Assembly: GCA_029204225.1 (NCBI GenBank)
Contig: CM055107.1
Span: 19,893,997-19,957,996 of the forward strand
Direction of reading: 5' to 3'
DNA: 64,000 nucleotides
DNA from: Diphasiastrum complanatum
Taxonomy: Eukaryota > Streptophyta > Lycopodiopsida > Lycopodiales > Lycopodiaceae
The notes below the pieces were generated by a model. It was given only the letters and a program-made list of their open reading frames with translations. It ran no database searches and was not told the origin of the DNA. Numbering within the stretch: the stretch's first letter is position 1; each line of letters starts with the position of its first letter. Below are positions 37,601 through 45,586 of the stretch, in pieces. The position numbers were made by a program, and so were the translations under genes.

Positions 37601-37684
37601 ATCTTCATCGCGGACCAGCGGAAGAATGGAAGGACGACCTCCACGGCCAAATCGTCCCCTGCCTCGCCCGCCTCTGAAAGCCAT
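25642..37684 (-). CDS. RPC31: RNA polymerase III subunit RPC31 (RPC7-like), eight exons
   Basis: This subunit belongs to the Pol III-specific initiation subcomplex in the nucleus, which transcribes tRNA, 5S rRNA and other small RNAs. Eight exons join in phase to 235 codons: 37684-37550, 37358-37229, 27642-27514, 27359-27285, 26270-26212, 26049-25942, 25830-25776 and 25658-25642. All introns have GT/AG ends. Residues 1-17 are RG-rich, 40-45 read PPPLFP, 73-82 FWNASPYYIE, 95-102 IERYSDRY, and about 180-231 are dominated by Asp and Glu, ending GPVY. This order is that of plant RPC31 and human RPC7. The start ATG fits the family's MAFRG-type N-terminus. There are no stops or frameshifts, so the gene looks intact. 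Intron 2 (9586 bp) is packed with retroelements. Minor boundary shifts are possible. Confidence 0.92.
25776..25830 (-). CDS. RPC31: RPC31 exon 7
   Basis: It encodes NFGFDDDEEYEFDEDGDD, continuing the acidic tail. The acceptor is TTTGCAG and the donor ATG/GTATGG in phase 1. Confidence 0.9.
25942..26049 (-). CDS. RPC31: RPC31 exon 6 (acidic tail)
   Basis: The 36 codons are dominated by Glu and Asp (EDGEDDDDAVEEEEQELGED). The donor is CAG/GTAAGG. This acidic C-terminal domain is a hallmark of RPC31/RPC7. Confidence 0.92.
26212..26270 (-). CDS. RPC31: RPC31 exon 5
   Basis: It encodes LGRLDQLATLEQKFKTMAD, matching the DLQKLD-x-LEKLE-type helix of the family. Borders are GTACAG/AT and GAT/GTACTT. 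Confidence 0.87.
27285..27359 (-). CDS. RPC31: RPC31 exon 4
   Basis: It is a short basic exon, KKHVRNAQQGVRSQWTLQAN, corresponding to the R/K-rich VRW-type linker of plant homologues. Borders are AACTTCAG/AG and AATG/GTAGAT. Confidence 0.85.
27514..27642 (-). CDS. RPC31: RPC31 exon 3
   Basis: It encodes GVAAEIERYSDRYKPNYQAE through FFPAELLSQ. The IERYSDRY block is the second conserved RPC31 signature. The donor is CCAAG/GTATTC in phase 1. Confidence 0.93.
27700..30060. other. Intronic stretch, no recognised gene
   Basis: The 116-codon plus-strand frame at 28529-28879 is Pro/Ala-rich at its start and unassigned. Between 29430 and 29520 there is a run of GATTCG/CGAATC words (imperfect inverted repeats), then a purine-rich GAGAGG block to about 29680. 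I cannot name any of it. Confidence 0.5.
30073..30279 (+). pseudogene. BED-type zinc finger remnant (hAT transposase-like)
   Basis: The frame reads RHRDPIWDHVTVAAGYGSSG, then CWTCNYCHMSYTGNPVHIQA. This is the RDP-x-W-x-HV ... CNYC ... H layout of BED fingers found at the N-terminus of plant hAT transposases. The final zinc-binding His is not clear (QARLL instead of AHLL). No catalytic hAT region follows; the sequence passes into gypsy at 30424. Confidence 0.4.
30811..31062 (+). pseudogene. gypsy RNase H fragment
   Basis: SWRHYLYGNKFVVNTDHQPL, then AELMQEFDFEVRYIKGTSNQ and VADALSRI, are the classic gypsy RNase H motifs (TDH-x-PL, KG-x2-N-x-VADALSR). An upstream in-frame TAG separates this part from the NTDAS motif. 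Confidence 0.92.
31209..32391 (+). pseudogene. gypsy integrase and chromodomain (broken)
   Basis: The zinc-binding H-x3-H and C-x2-C pairs are at 31280-31410 and the catalytic core at 31447-31929 (HDPKF with Asp; the HPKTDGQTERTN motif). The GPY/F-like segment is at 32011-32210 (SPRYRGPYQTLKKIGSLAYQ, VFHVSRLKK), with a chromodomain-like tail. Four frame breaks are needed to read it through. Confidence 0.9.
32462..32867 (+). repeat. gypsy 3' LTR
   Basis: It begins TGTCATGCCCACGACTGG after a G/A-rich tract and ends near GGGTTGGTT. Its first about 85 bp match 30424-30508. It abuts a copia gag fragment. Confidence 0.85.
32868..32979 (+). pseudogene. copia gag scrap
   Basis: KEALDLLSNLYETPDVTTRL then HLRRKFFTLRMSEDE matches the central copia gag block seen at 1670-1780. 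It is cut on the right by the minus copia 3' LTR. Confidence 0.8.
32980..33954 (-). repeat. 3' LTR of minus copia element, 975 bp
   Basis: It is bounded by TGTTGCTTC on the left and TTTCAACA on the right, and is followed by the polypurine tract GTTAAGGGGGAC (minus strand, 33955-33966). It contains a 73-bp tandem repeat (33397-33576) and paired GCGGTGCCTTGGCGG words near 33287 and 33329. Confidence 0.82.
33955..36450 (-). mobile_element. Minus copia element: integrase-RT-RNase H, 5' truncated
   Basis: Minus-strand order from the right is integrase core (VKALRNDGGGEYISNEMTDY, SPQQNGIAERKNRTLLKSAR), integrase C-terminal part, RT (34574-35476) and RNase H (33968-34400). RT keeps WKARLVAKGFTQVQGVDYQE, the MDVKTMFLNDYVEEELY block, IYGLKQAARAWFERI and ALYVDDAFIL. 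RNase H has GGPISWNSRKQKSVVFSSTK and IFTKALPKIKHQNF. Gag and protease are absent past 36450. Close relatives occur at 56.3-59.4 kb. It lies inside RPC31 intron 2, in the gene's orientation. Confidence 0.92.
34574..35476 (-). pseudogene. copia reverse transcriptase, 300-codon open part
   Basis: It is one of the longest undamaged pol stretches in the window. The YVDD active site is intact (ALYVDDAFILCN), preceded by KARLVAKGFTQVQGVDYQEI and followed by FDITDLGAIHSLIGIHITRN and LIGSLMYAMLCTRPDLAYTV. The region linking the FHMSDCKPIHIPMDPS block is slightly shortened compared with the 56.6-57.2 kb relative (missing the SQQAYLKG segment). Confidence 0.88.
36451..37228. other. Intronic stretch next to RPC31 exon 2
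   Basis: No coding sequence is recognised. A short direct repeat (ATTGGCATATTGTTACCTCT) occurs at 36503 and 36546. The segment is ordinary AT-rich intron. Confidence 0.55.
37229..37358 (-). CDS. RPC31: RPC31 exon 2
   Basis: The acceptor CTCTGCAG is followed by KLDRLPDHPEITSKDELLVS and RHLEAFWNASPYYIERTKEKA. The donor GCAG/GTACGT is in phase 1. This block carries the FW-x3-PYYIE signature of the family. Confidence 0.93.
37550..37684 (-). CDS. RPC31: RPC31 exon 1 (codons 1-45)
   Basis: It encodes the RG-rich start (MAFRGGRGRGRFGRGGRP) through LDGPPPLFP. The donor is CCG/GTGAAA in phase 0. A short (TG)n lies in the presumed 5' UTR (37729-37750). Confidence 0.93.
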
Positions 37685-38050
37685 TGATTGCTTTCACAAA
37701 CAGACCAAGCGAGACGGAGAAAGGATGACACGCGCACACACACACACACAAGGATCGCCCCTTCGAACTCCTAGCAGTTCAAGCGGAAGGGCAAGAGTGG
37801 AACGAAGGTGGGCCACCCCACCCCCTATATGCAGGCCTGTGCTACCTTATTCAGCTCATTCTCTTTCACCACTTCCAACAACACCCACCTCAAGGCCCCA
37901 AGATGGTCTCCCTTTTGCAAAGAGAGAACGTATGGGCAAGCAAACCGGCGCATAGGCGCCGGTTTGCTTGCCCATATGTTCCCCTCTCTCTAGGGGATGA
38001 TTTGAAAGTCCATTCCTATCTACTAGACCCCTAGACCTCTCTCTTTTCAA
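37685..38050 (-). promoter_or_regulatory. RPC31 upstream region with hairpin and GGCCCA-type motif
   Basis: These about 365 bp separate the RPC31 ATG from copia sequence. They include a (CA)n tract (37737-37750), a TGGGCC/GGCCCA motif near 37811 of the site-II kind common in plant growth and translation genes, and a perfect 21-bp inverted repeat at 37931-37976. No clear TATA box was found. The promoter role is inferred from position. Confidence 0.5.
37931..37976. repeat. Perfect 21-bp inverted repeat, 4-nt loop
   Basis: Left arm 37931-37951 (starting TATGGGCAAG) and right arm 37956-37976 are exact complements around ATAG. Partial complementarity continues outward for several bases (GAAC/GTTC). 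The arms end in GGCGC/GCGCC. Confidence 0.95.
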
Positions 38051-38058
38051 CAGTTATC

Positions 38059-39752
38059 TTACATTCCTCTCCTCACTATCTTGATAGAAGATCTTGTAAA
38101 TGGCTTCTTGTGAGATTTAGCAATTGCACAAGCCTCACATGGCTTGATTTCCTTGGAAAATGACTTTGGCAAGCCAATAGCTTTGGCTTCTTTGATCATA
38201 GAGAGCACGAATTTGTAGTTGGGATGTCCCAACTTCCTATGCCATAACTCCTCCATAGATAGCTTGTTTACAAAAGAAACATTACAAGCATTAACACATT
38301 CTCTTGGATCTAGTTTATAGATGCCTCCAAATCTAGATCATAACTGACAGAATCGTCATTGGCCATTGTCCTACTCTCATCGAATTTGACATCTCTCACT
38401 GTTTTCACAGTGTTCGTGTCTGGCATGTAAACTCTGTATTATGACGAGTTGTTGTCATAACCTACCAGGAATCCCTGCTCGACTTTCTCATCAAGCTTCT
38501 TTCAAAACTTATCAGGAATATGTGCATAAGTTGCACAGCCAAAGATTCTGATGTCGTGTGAGGAACACCAGACTTGTCTATTCTGTTCTGGATGTATGCG
38601 GCTGTAGCTACTGCTTCAGTCCACAATGCCCTTGGAGCTTTTGAGTAGGCCATCATGCATCTGGCTGCTTCCATCAGGGTCCTATTCTTTCGTTCAACAA
38701 CGCCATTGTGCTGCGGTGTGTAGGTTGTAGTTCTTCTGTGAATGATGTCGCGATCATTGAAGAAGTCAGTGAAGCGATTCGAGATGTATTCGCCACCTCG
38801 ATCTGTTCTGATCTGCTTCACTTTGCTGTCTATGCATCTTTCTGTCCAATTCACATATTTTAGTGAATTTATCAAGTGCTTTAGATTTATTCTGAATGAA
38901 ATACACTCTAGCAAATTTGCTATAATCATCAATGAAGATTATGTAATACTTTGAACCTCCTACTAAGATCACGTTGAATGGTCCGCAGATGTCAGAGTGC
39001 ACTAGCTCCATAATCTTTGTCGTTCTGTAGGAGTCTTTGATGAATGGTGTGCGTGACATCTTGCCCTTCAAACATGCATCACAGGTGGTCGAACTGGTTG
39101 CATTCGAGATGCTGACCCCTGTTATCGCTCCACCATGAGTTTGATGCACCTGATCCGTAGGTAAGCGTAGCTTCAAATGATATAAACTTCCTTTCCTTCT
39201 GCCTTGAGCGATGAGAGTACTGGTATTGGCATCAATCACGTTGCATGCTTCATCAGAAAACGTCACACACATCCTTGCATCTGCTATTCTTGCTACAGAG
39301 AGCAAGTCTTGTTGCTGAGTAGGCACGAATAGAACATCTTTGAGTCGTCTGTATCTGCCATTGGTGTTGAGCCATAATGAACCAATACCGTTCACTTGAT
39401 GTCTAGATCCATCTCCAATAACTATGAATCTTGAGGGATCTGCACTTTTGAAATCAGACATGATTCGTCTTGATGTCACAAAGTGTGAGGTGGCTCTTGA
39501 ATCTAGGATCACCTCATGTGTGTCAGATGTTGATGTTGCACACACGTCTTCACAGATATAGGCGGTCGAACAATTTCTGTTCATTCTTTCTTCGTCCATT
39601 TTTGAGCTCTCGAGATCCTTGACATAGGATGTTGTTCTCTTGTCTGTTCCCTTGTTGATGGTTGTTTGTTTGAATGCTTGGCCTCTTGGATCTGCTAGCT
39701 TCTTGGCTATGTCAGAATATGACAAGATGACCTGCTCTGATACCACTGATGA
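38059..39752 (-). mobile_element. Minus copia element, rearranged (leader, protease, integrase)
   Basis: From the right: a primer-binding site TGGTATCAGAGC (minus, about 39737-39748), protease (EVILDSRATSHFVTSRRIMS), pre-integrase (GSLYHLKLRLPTDQVHQTHG) and integrase (38462-38950, with TDRGGEYISNRFTDFFNDRD and TPQHNGVVERKNRTLMEAAR). The integrase C-terminal part ends near 38300. A second integrase zinc region (LWHRKLGHPNYKFVLSMIKE, CEACAIAKSHKKPF) lies at 38059-38256, out of order, so two related pieces are joined. Gag is missing between primer site and protease. Protease has DSRA where DSGA is expected. Confidence 0.87.
39737..39748 (-). other. tRNA-iMet primer-binding site
   Basis: The complement of GCTCTGATACCA gives TGGTATCAGAGC, the standard plant copia primer site, a few bases inside the LTR end. 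Confidence 0.88.
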
Positions 39753-40801
39753 GGATCACAATTGCGATTTGGATTTCGCAGTCGCGAAGCTTTCGCGAAG
39801 GAACCACGATCCTCTTGCGACTCGGATGGAGTTCAGATGCGATCGCTGGACACTGCCAGCTGAATCACTCCTACAATCCTCCAAAATGTAGTCAGTCACT
39901 GCTGATCTACGTTTATAAAATTAATGCAGCATTCAACATAGTTTCAACCAAGGTGCGAAATTAAAATGAACAAAAAAACTCAGACATACGAATAACAGCA
40001 GACGCATCTGCATTTGAGATCATACACAACAAGAGAAATTATCTATATTGAACTTCCTCTGTTTTCTTCAAGCACTGCATGCAAATCCACGCAGTGCGTT
40101 GGCGTGGGAGAAACATGGTTCTCTCACGAGTAATCATCTTGCTTTACTAGCGGACAGTTGGTTCTCTATGGATCCTGATCACAGAGCTCGTCTCGCATGC
40201 AGGCGGACTTGTTGTCTGTATTTCGTCTTGATTGCTTACTAGCATCAGACTACTACCTTATACTATATGTGTATTCCATTGATCTACATGTCAAGTATCA
40301 TCCAGTAAGTATGGTCGCTCTATGTAAATCTGAGATTAAAGTGACTAAGCATCTTTGGTCGAGATGGGACTGAATGGCTCCGGTCGAGATTGGAAGTGGT
40401 TGGCGTGGGTGAGAAGGTAGGTGAAAGTGTCAGCTGAGAAAGGATTGGAAGATGTGTGCGAAGCAAGGTATGTTGTGTAATGAAAGGGTTGTGGCGGAAT
40501 GAGGTTGGCAAAGAAAAATGGAGGGTATAGTGTCTGTCGGTCAAGAATGGAATGGAAGATGTGTGTAAGGCGAAATATGTTCTGGAATGAAAGGGTGGTG
40601 ACGGAAGAGGTTTTGTAAGGAAAAAATGGAAGTATAATGTCTGAAAGCAGAAGATGTGGAGGTGTCGGTCAAGGACAGATTGGTGGAAAGATGGATGGAT
40701 TTGTGGAGGTGAATGAACTGGAAAATAAAAACCAAGTGGTGTATGTTGATGATGTTATTTCCAATATTGTAACGGGAGCATGATGAATGCTCGCGTAACA
40801 C
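39753..40801 (-). repeat. copia LTR, about 1.05 kb
   Basis: On the plus strand it begins TGATGAGGATC beside the primer site and ends at CGCGTAACA, i.e. TGTTACGCG at the 5' end on the minus strand. A CGCGAA-GC-TTTCGCG palindrome lies near 39784-39798. A purine-rich TGAGGGGTAG on its outer side looks like a polypurine tract, so it could serve as 3' LTR for sequence to the right as well. Confidence 0.7.
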
Positions 40802-41470
40802 TACCCCTCAACATGCAAAAAGTTTCAAATTGATGTGTATTGTACCGGCGATGTTAGGTTTGGAAAGGTTTGGTGATGGCGCTCTGAATGGTAATCAAAC
40901 GACGATGGTGGATACTTGGTGGAGGTGGAGTATAAACGATGACAAAAGCATTGAACAAAGAGCGCCAGGATCGAGCACAGGAGCAGGAAGATCGCCAGCA
41001 GATTGTCGCAAGAAACTCCAGGATTTGCACTTCGTTGAGGTGCGAATGGTGTCGTTGTGATGGCATTTATGGACGCCGTCATCTGGTTTCGGGTGAGATG
41101 TGACGTGTCGGCTCGTTGAGTTTTGAAATTGGAACCTCCGGCTGAGATTGGAGTGGGTGCTCTGATTGAGATCTAATAGAGTACTCCGATCGAGATCCAA
41201 CAAGATGCTTTGGTCGAGATCCAACTGAATGCTCCGGTTGAGATTTAACAGGATGCTCCAGTCGAGATCGAACAGGATGATCCGGTTGAGATTCAACAGG
41301 ATGCTCCGGTCGAGATCCAACAGGATGCTCTGGTCGAGATTTAATAGAAACACTTTGCTGAGATTTGATAGAAACTCGTCGGTTGAGATCTGACAAAAAC
41401 CTGTCGGTTGAGATCTAACAAAAACCCATCGGTTGAGTTTTGACAGAAACCCAGTATGAAGGAATGGAGC
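40802..41470. repeat. Non-coding stretch with a 30-bp minisatellite (41138-41452)
   Basis: About ten imperfect 30-bp units of the type GGTCGAGATCCAACAGGATG fill 41138-41452. The minus-strand translation gives a repeated S-R-P-E-H-P-V-G-like decapeptide, probably incidental. Similar units are at 40350-40392 and 60772-61030. 40802-41137 holds nothing I recognise. Confidence 0.85.
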
Positions 41471-43253
41471 TGTGTGATGCAAGTGAAGAACTTCAAGGGG
41501 AAAATATGATTGTGGCTCAAAGTAGAAGTTCTTATGGGAAAGAAGTATCTCAATGAATGATTGTATGCTTAGTTGGGAATATTGAGATACCAGACAGACA
41601 TAAATGAAATGGGCCTAAAGTGTGATAAATCTTTTTCATATGGTGTAGTCTATCATTTGTTGACCTAGAACATTCATGACAAATGGGTATTTATAGAAAA
41701 AGAAAATGCACAGAACGTAAATAAGTACAAGTATGAATTATAAACAAGAAAAGGGTACAAAAATAGACATGCAAAAAGAGAATAACCAGCAAGAAAATAA
41801 GAGAATAAAAAATGGAATATATACCATGGAAAAAGTATTAAATTGGGTCAACAAAAAACAACTCCTCGTAATATCGTCGTAGACGACCACCATTGATGAC
41901 AATGTCTAGGAGTACTCTGTCAAGTGTTTGTAGCTGGATTGCACCATTAGGAAAGATTTTATTTATAATACACGGTCCCTCACTTCGGAATTTCAATTTG
42001 TCAGAGTGCTTTTTCGATGTATAAAGAAGCACCTGGTTACCTAAGTGTAAATCCTTGTTTCGCAAGTGAAGGTCATGCTAGGCCTTTTGATGTCTTTTGT
42101 TAACTAGTTGTGCGTGGTAAGATATGAGTCTTGTCTCGCATAACTGGGCTAACGTAAATAGCCTAGTTTTGACTTGTTGCTCAATTGTAGATTTCTCACA
42201 GAGATCTGTAGAGAAGGCTTCCATGATCCTTAGAGAAGGTACTAAGAATTCGACAAGCATTACCGCCTCTTGACCATACACTAGATGGAATGGGGTAACC
42301 CATCCAGTGGCTTTCTGGGGTGGTACGGTAAGCCCAAATAGCTAAGAAGATTTTGTTTTCCAATCAGAGCGACTGGTTTCAACTATCTTTGTCAATATCT
42401 TACATATCGTCTTGTTAGTTGATTCGGCCTGGCCATTACATCTAGGATAGTATGGTGTACTCTTCCGATGAACTACAAGGTAATGGCGTAGCAAATTATC
42501 AATGACAGTATTTAAAAAGTGCGTGTCGCGATCACTAACTAGCTCTATAGGACAACCAAAACGTGTAATAATATTTTCGTAAAAAAAATGCGCTACATCT
42601 TTGCGTTGGCATCCTTTGTTGCCCGAGCCTCAACCCACTTAGTGGCGTAATCTGTAGCTATTAGGATATAACGAGCTTGGGTATGTTTCGCTACTGGGCT
42701 GATTGGCCAACAAAGTCAATTCCCCATTTATGGAAGGCTTTGCCTTCTATAATAGGAGTTAAAGGTGTGAAGTCTACTTTCGTATTTTTCTTCGCTCTCT
42801 GACAGACATCACATGCTTTAATGACAACAAATGTGTCTGTAAATAAGGTTGGCCACCACAAGCTTGCTCGAAGGATAATTTTAGCTGTTGCTTCAGCAGA
42901 GAAGTGACTGCCACCAATGCCCTCATGAGCCTAAGATATAACTGGCCATATCTCATATTCGTAAGCACATCGTCGAATAATCCCATCAATGCCCCATTTA
43001 TAAAGTTGTCCTGCTATTGGCTGAAAGGGTGCTACTTTTAGCAAAAAATTTCTTTTTGCAACCATATTCAGGCCTTCTTTGAGTCTGCCTATTGTAAGGA
43101 ACTGAGTGATCTCCTCAGCCCATAAGAGTGTAGCATCAATCTGAAAAAGGCATGCATCAGGAAGATCATCGTTGACTGGTGCAGTTGCTTTTTCAGCATT
43201 AGGGAGCCGGGAAAGGTGATCCGCCATGAAATGTTGGATTTCTTTCCGAACAA

Positions 43254-43781
43254 CTACGCGAAAATTAAATTCTCTAATATCATCAGCCATCGAGCTATAC
43301 GTCCCGTTTTATAGGATTTATTAACAATATATAACAGGACTTGATGGTCGGTGTAGAAGACAAAGGTTTGGCCTAGTAAATAATGTCTTAGTTGTTGAAC
43401 AACATAGACCATCACCAATGTTTCTCGTTTGGTGGTTGTATAGTTTACTTCAGCAGGCACCAGTTGCCTGCTCAAGAAACGTATTGAAAAATCATTGCCA
43501 TACTCGTCCGGTTGAGCAAGAAGATCTCCAATGGCATACTTACTTGCGTCGGTATGCACATGGAACTCTTTCGTGTAGTCTGGCGAGCGGAGTATGGGTG
43601 TCGTGGTAAGGGCTGTTTTCAACTCCTCAAAGACTTTAATGCATTCCTCGGTCCATCGAGGATCTACCAGAACTAGATAAATAATGCATGCCTTGCCGGC
43701 ATAATCAATTATAAAGATGCGATAATAATTTGTGTGACCGAGAAAGACATAAACTTCCTTCACTGTTGCAGGTAAGAGCAT
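43254..43781 (-). pseudogene. gypsy RT thumb and RNase H
   Basis: It contains VKEVYVFLGHTNYYRIFI, ILRSPDYTKEFHVHTDASKY, AIGDLLAQPDEYGNDFSIRF, KRETLVMVYVVQQLRHYLLG and FYTDHQVLLYIVNKSYKTGR. The DASKYAIG and TDHQ motifs identify RNase H. The frame is open for 175 codons. Confidence 0.9.
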
Positions 43782-43782
43782 T

Positions 43783-44394
43783 TCAACTATTAGCTTGATT
43801 TTTGAAGGGTCGGTAAGAAATACCGTCCTTTGAAATTATATGTCCGAGTACTACCCCATGGATGACCCAAATTTGACACTTATCATGGTTTAGTAAAACT
43901 CCAAATCTACGGCAGCGAATAAAGATTTTCTCCAGTGCGTCAAGGTGTGTAGCGGCTGAGGAATGTACACCTAGATCGTTGAGATAAATCTCAACAATTC
44001 GATGTAAGAGGTCTTGGAAGGCCAGTTTCATGACCCGCTGAAACATTGAGGGGGCGTTGCATAAGCCAAAAGGCATGACATTATAAGCATAAACCTCGTT
44101 CTCTGTGGCAAAGGCCATTTTATGTTTATCTTCAGGGGCTATTTGAACAAGGAAATAACTGCTAAATCCATCCAAGAAGCTAAAAGCTTCAGCTCCTGCC
44201 ATTTCCTCTAAGATTTGGGTCGTTAAAGACAGGGACAAATGGTCTTTCTTCGTAACCGCATTAAGGTTCTTGAGATCGACACAGATACGAAGTTTGCCAT
44301 TTTTATTGGGTACAACCACAATGGGTAATACCCAGTCAGTATGTTGGACTTTCATAAATGAAGCCAACATCCAACAATTTCTTAATATCTTCAT
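43783..44394 (-). pseudogene. gypsy reverse transcriptase with altered active site
   Basis: WVLPIVVVPNKNGKLRICVD, then LNAVTKKDHLSLSLTTQILE and MPFGLCNAPSMFQRVM are canonical gypsy RT motifs. The catalytic box reads YLND where YLDD or YVDD is expected, so the first catalytic Asp is replaced by Asn. The frame is open for 203 codons and is followed after a stop by RNase H. Confidence 0.88.
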
Positions 44395-44721
44395 CTATTC
44401 TCTCGCGATAGATGGGATTACTTCTGCAAGGTTTAGCCCTAACAGGCTTAGCGTTATCTTCTAAAGGAATCGTATGGACCACTACTTCAGACGAAATTCC
44501 TTTCATTTCTGTATAGTTCCATGCAAATACATCCCTCTATTTGCAAAGTAAAGTTTTCAGATCAGAAAGTTGTTCGGACAGAAGGTGTGCACCAACATAA
44601 ACTATGTGATCCATAAACAATGACTCATTTGTCGTGATTGTCAAAGGTGATTTTGCTATGCTTCAAATCCTTGCCATCTGGAGCCAGGGTGTACAAGAAG
44701 GAGTTTATAAGTATTGGCATC

Positions 44722-44991
44722 TTATGGTAAGTCTAAGATGACACAATCGATTACAAATTTGACACCTATTATCCGAACATTGATATTTGATAAATGACCA
44801 GCTGGGTCTGGAATGTGTTGATCAGCCATGTGAAGTTTGTATCGTGGTTGATCGAGGGTATGGAAGCCCCATGACTTTGCCAATGACAAAGCCATTATAT
44901 TAACGACTGATCCGCTATCAAGGATAGCAGGATACTGCGGGGTAGTCTTTATAGGACAAAGGTAAGATGATGCTAGTCCCCTTAACAACAC
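44722..44991 (-). pseudogene. gypsy retropepsin-like protease fragment
   Basis: PAILDSGSVVNIMALSLAKS matches the D(S/T)G active site followed by the hydrophobic segment of gypsy proteases; KFVIDCVILDLP is the later flap/LG region. The catalytic Asp is intact. Confidence 0.82.
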
Positions 44992-45370
44992 CTATATTTA
45001 GCAGATTCATAGGAATCTAGGGAATTTCAAAAATTTCTTCTATTTTTTGCTGGTAATCAAGAATAGTAGGCGGCTGGAAATTACGATGGATATAGCGCTG
45101 AACTCTGGTGAAAGATTCTATTGCGCTATGAAATGGCATAGTGAGTTGAGCTTGCAGGAGGTCAGAAAATACTTCAAGTCCCTATAGGGATTGCTCTTTG
45201 TTAGGGATCTGAGCGGATAACAGACTTTCCATATGTTCTTCCTCTCGCAAAAACTCATCTCTAAATTCATTGTATTGCCTTTGTTCCATGTTTGGGTCTG
45301 GGTAGTCTTTGGGTAATGTGAAAGCTGTCAAGTGGCTTCCATGTGGGTCAGCTGATTTAGCATTGTTTTG

Positions 45371-45586
45371 CTATTGTCCGTGGTGTTGGCGTTGTGCTCT
45401 AGTGAGAACTCTGACAGGTTCGGATGACATATGACGTGCTAGAAGGATCTTGTTAGGTTTTTTAGGACAGTCTTTGAAACTGTGTTTACGAACACAGTCT
45501 GGACACTCCGCATGGTATTGGTTCTTAACTTTACAGTCAATCATGAAGTGGCCAGTTTCACCACAAATAAAACAACTGTTGCTCAT
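45371..45586 (-). pseudogene. gypsy gag zinc-knuckle region
   Basis: A first CX2CX4HX4C knuckle (CFICGETGHFMIDC) is followed by a second Cys-rich CPDCVRKHSFKDC. The protein end is basic (RVLTRAQRQHHG). Confidence 0.85.

Noticed and set aside
37512-37955. 147-codon plus frame overlapping RPC31 exon 1
   Set aside because: It is antisense to a well-supported exon and includes the CA repeat and hairpin; it is a shadow frame.
40895-41482. 195- and 105-codon minus frames with decapeptide repeats
   Set aside because: All three frames of a 30-bp minisatellite stay open together because the unit length is divisible by three; no start context, homologue or domain supports a protein.
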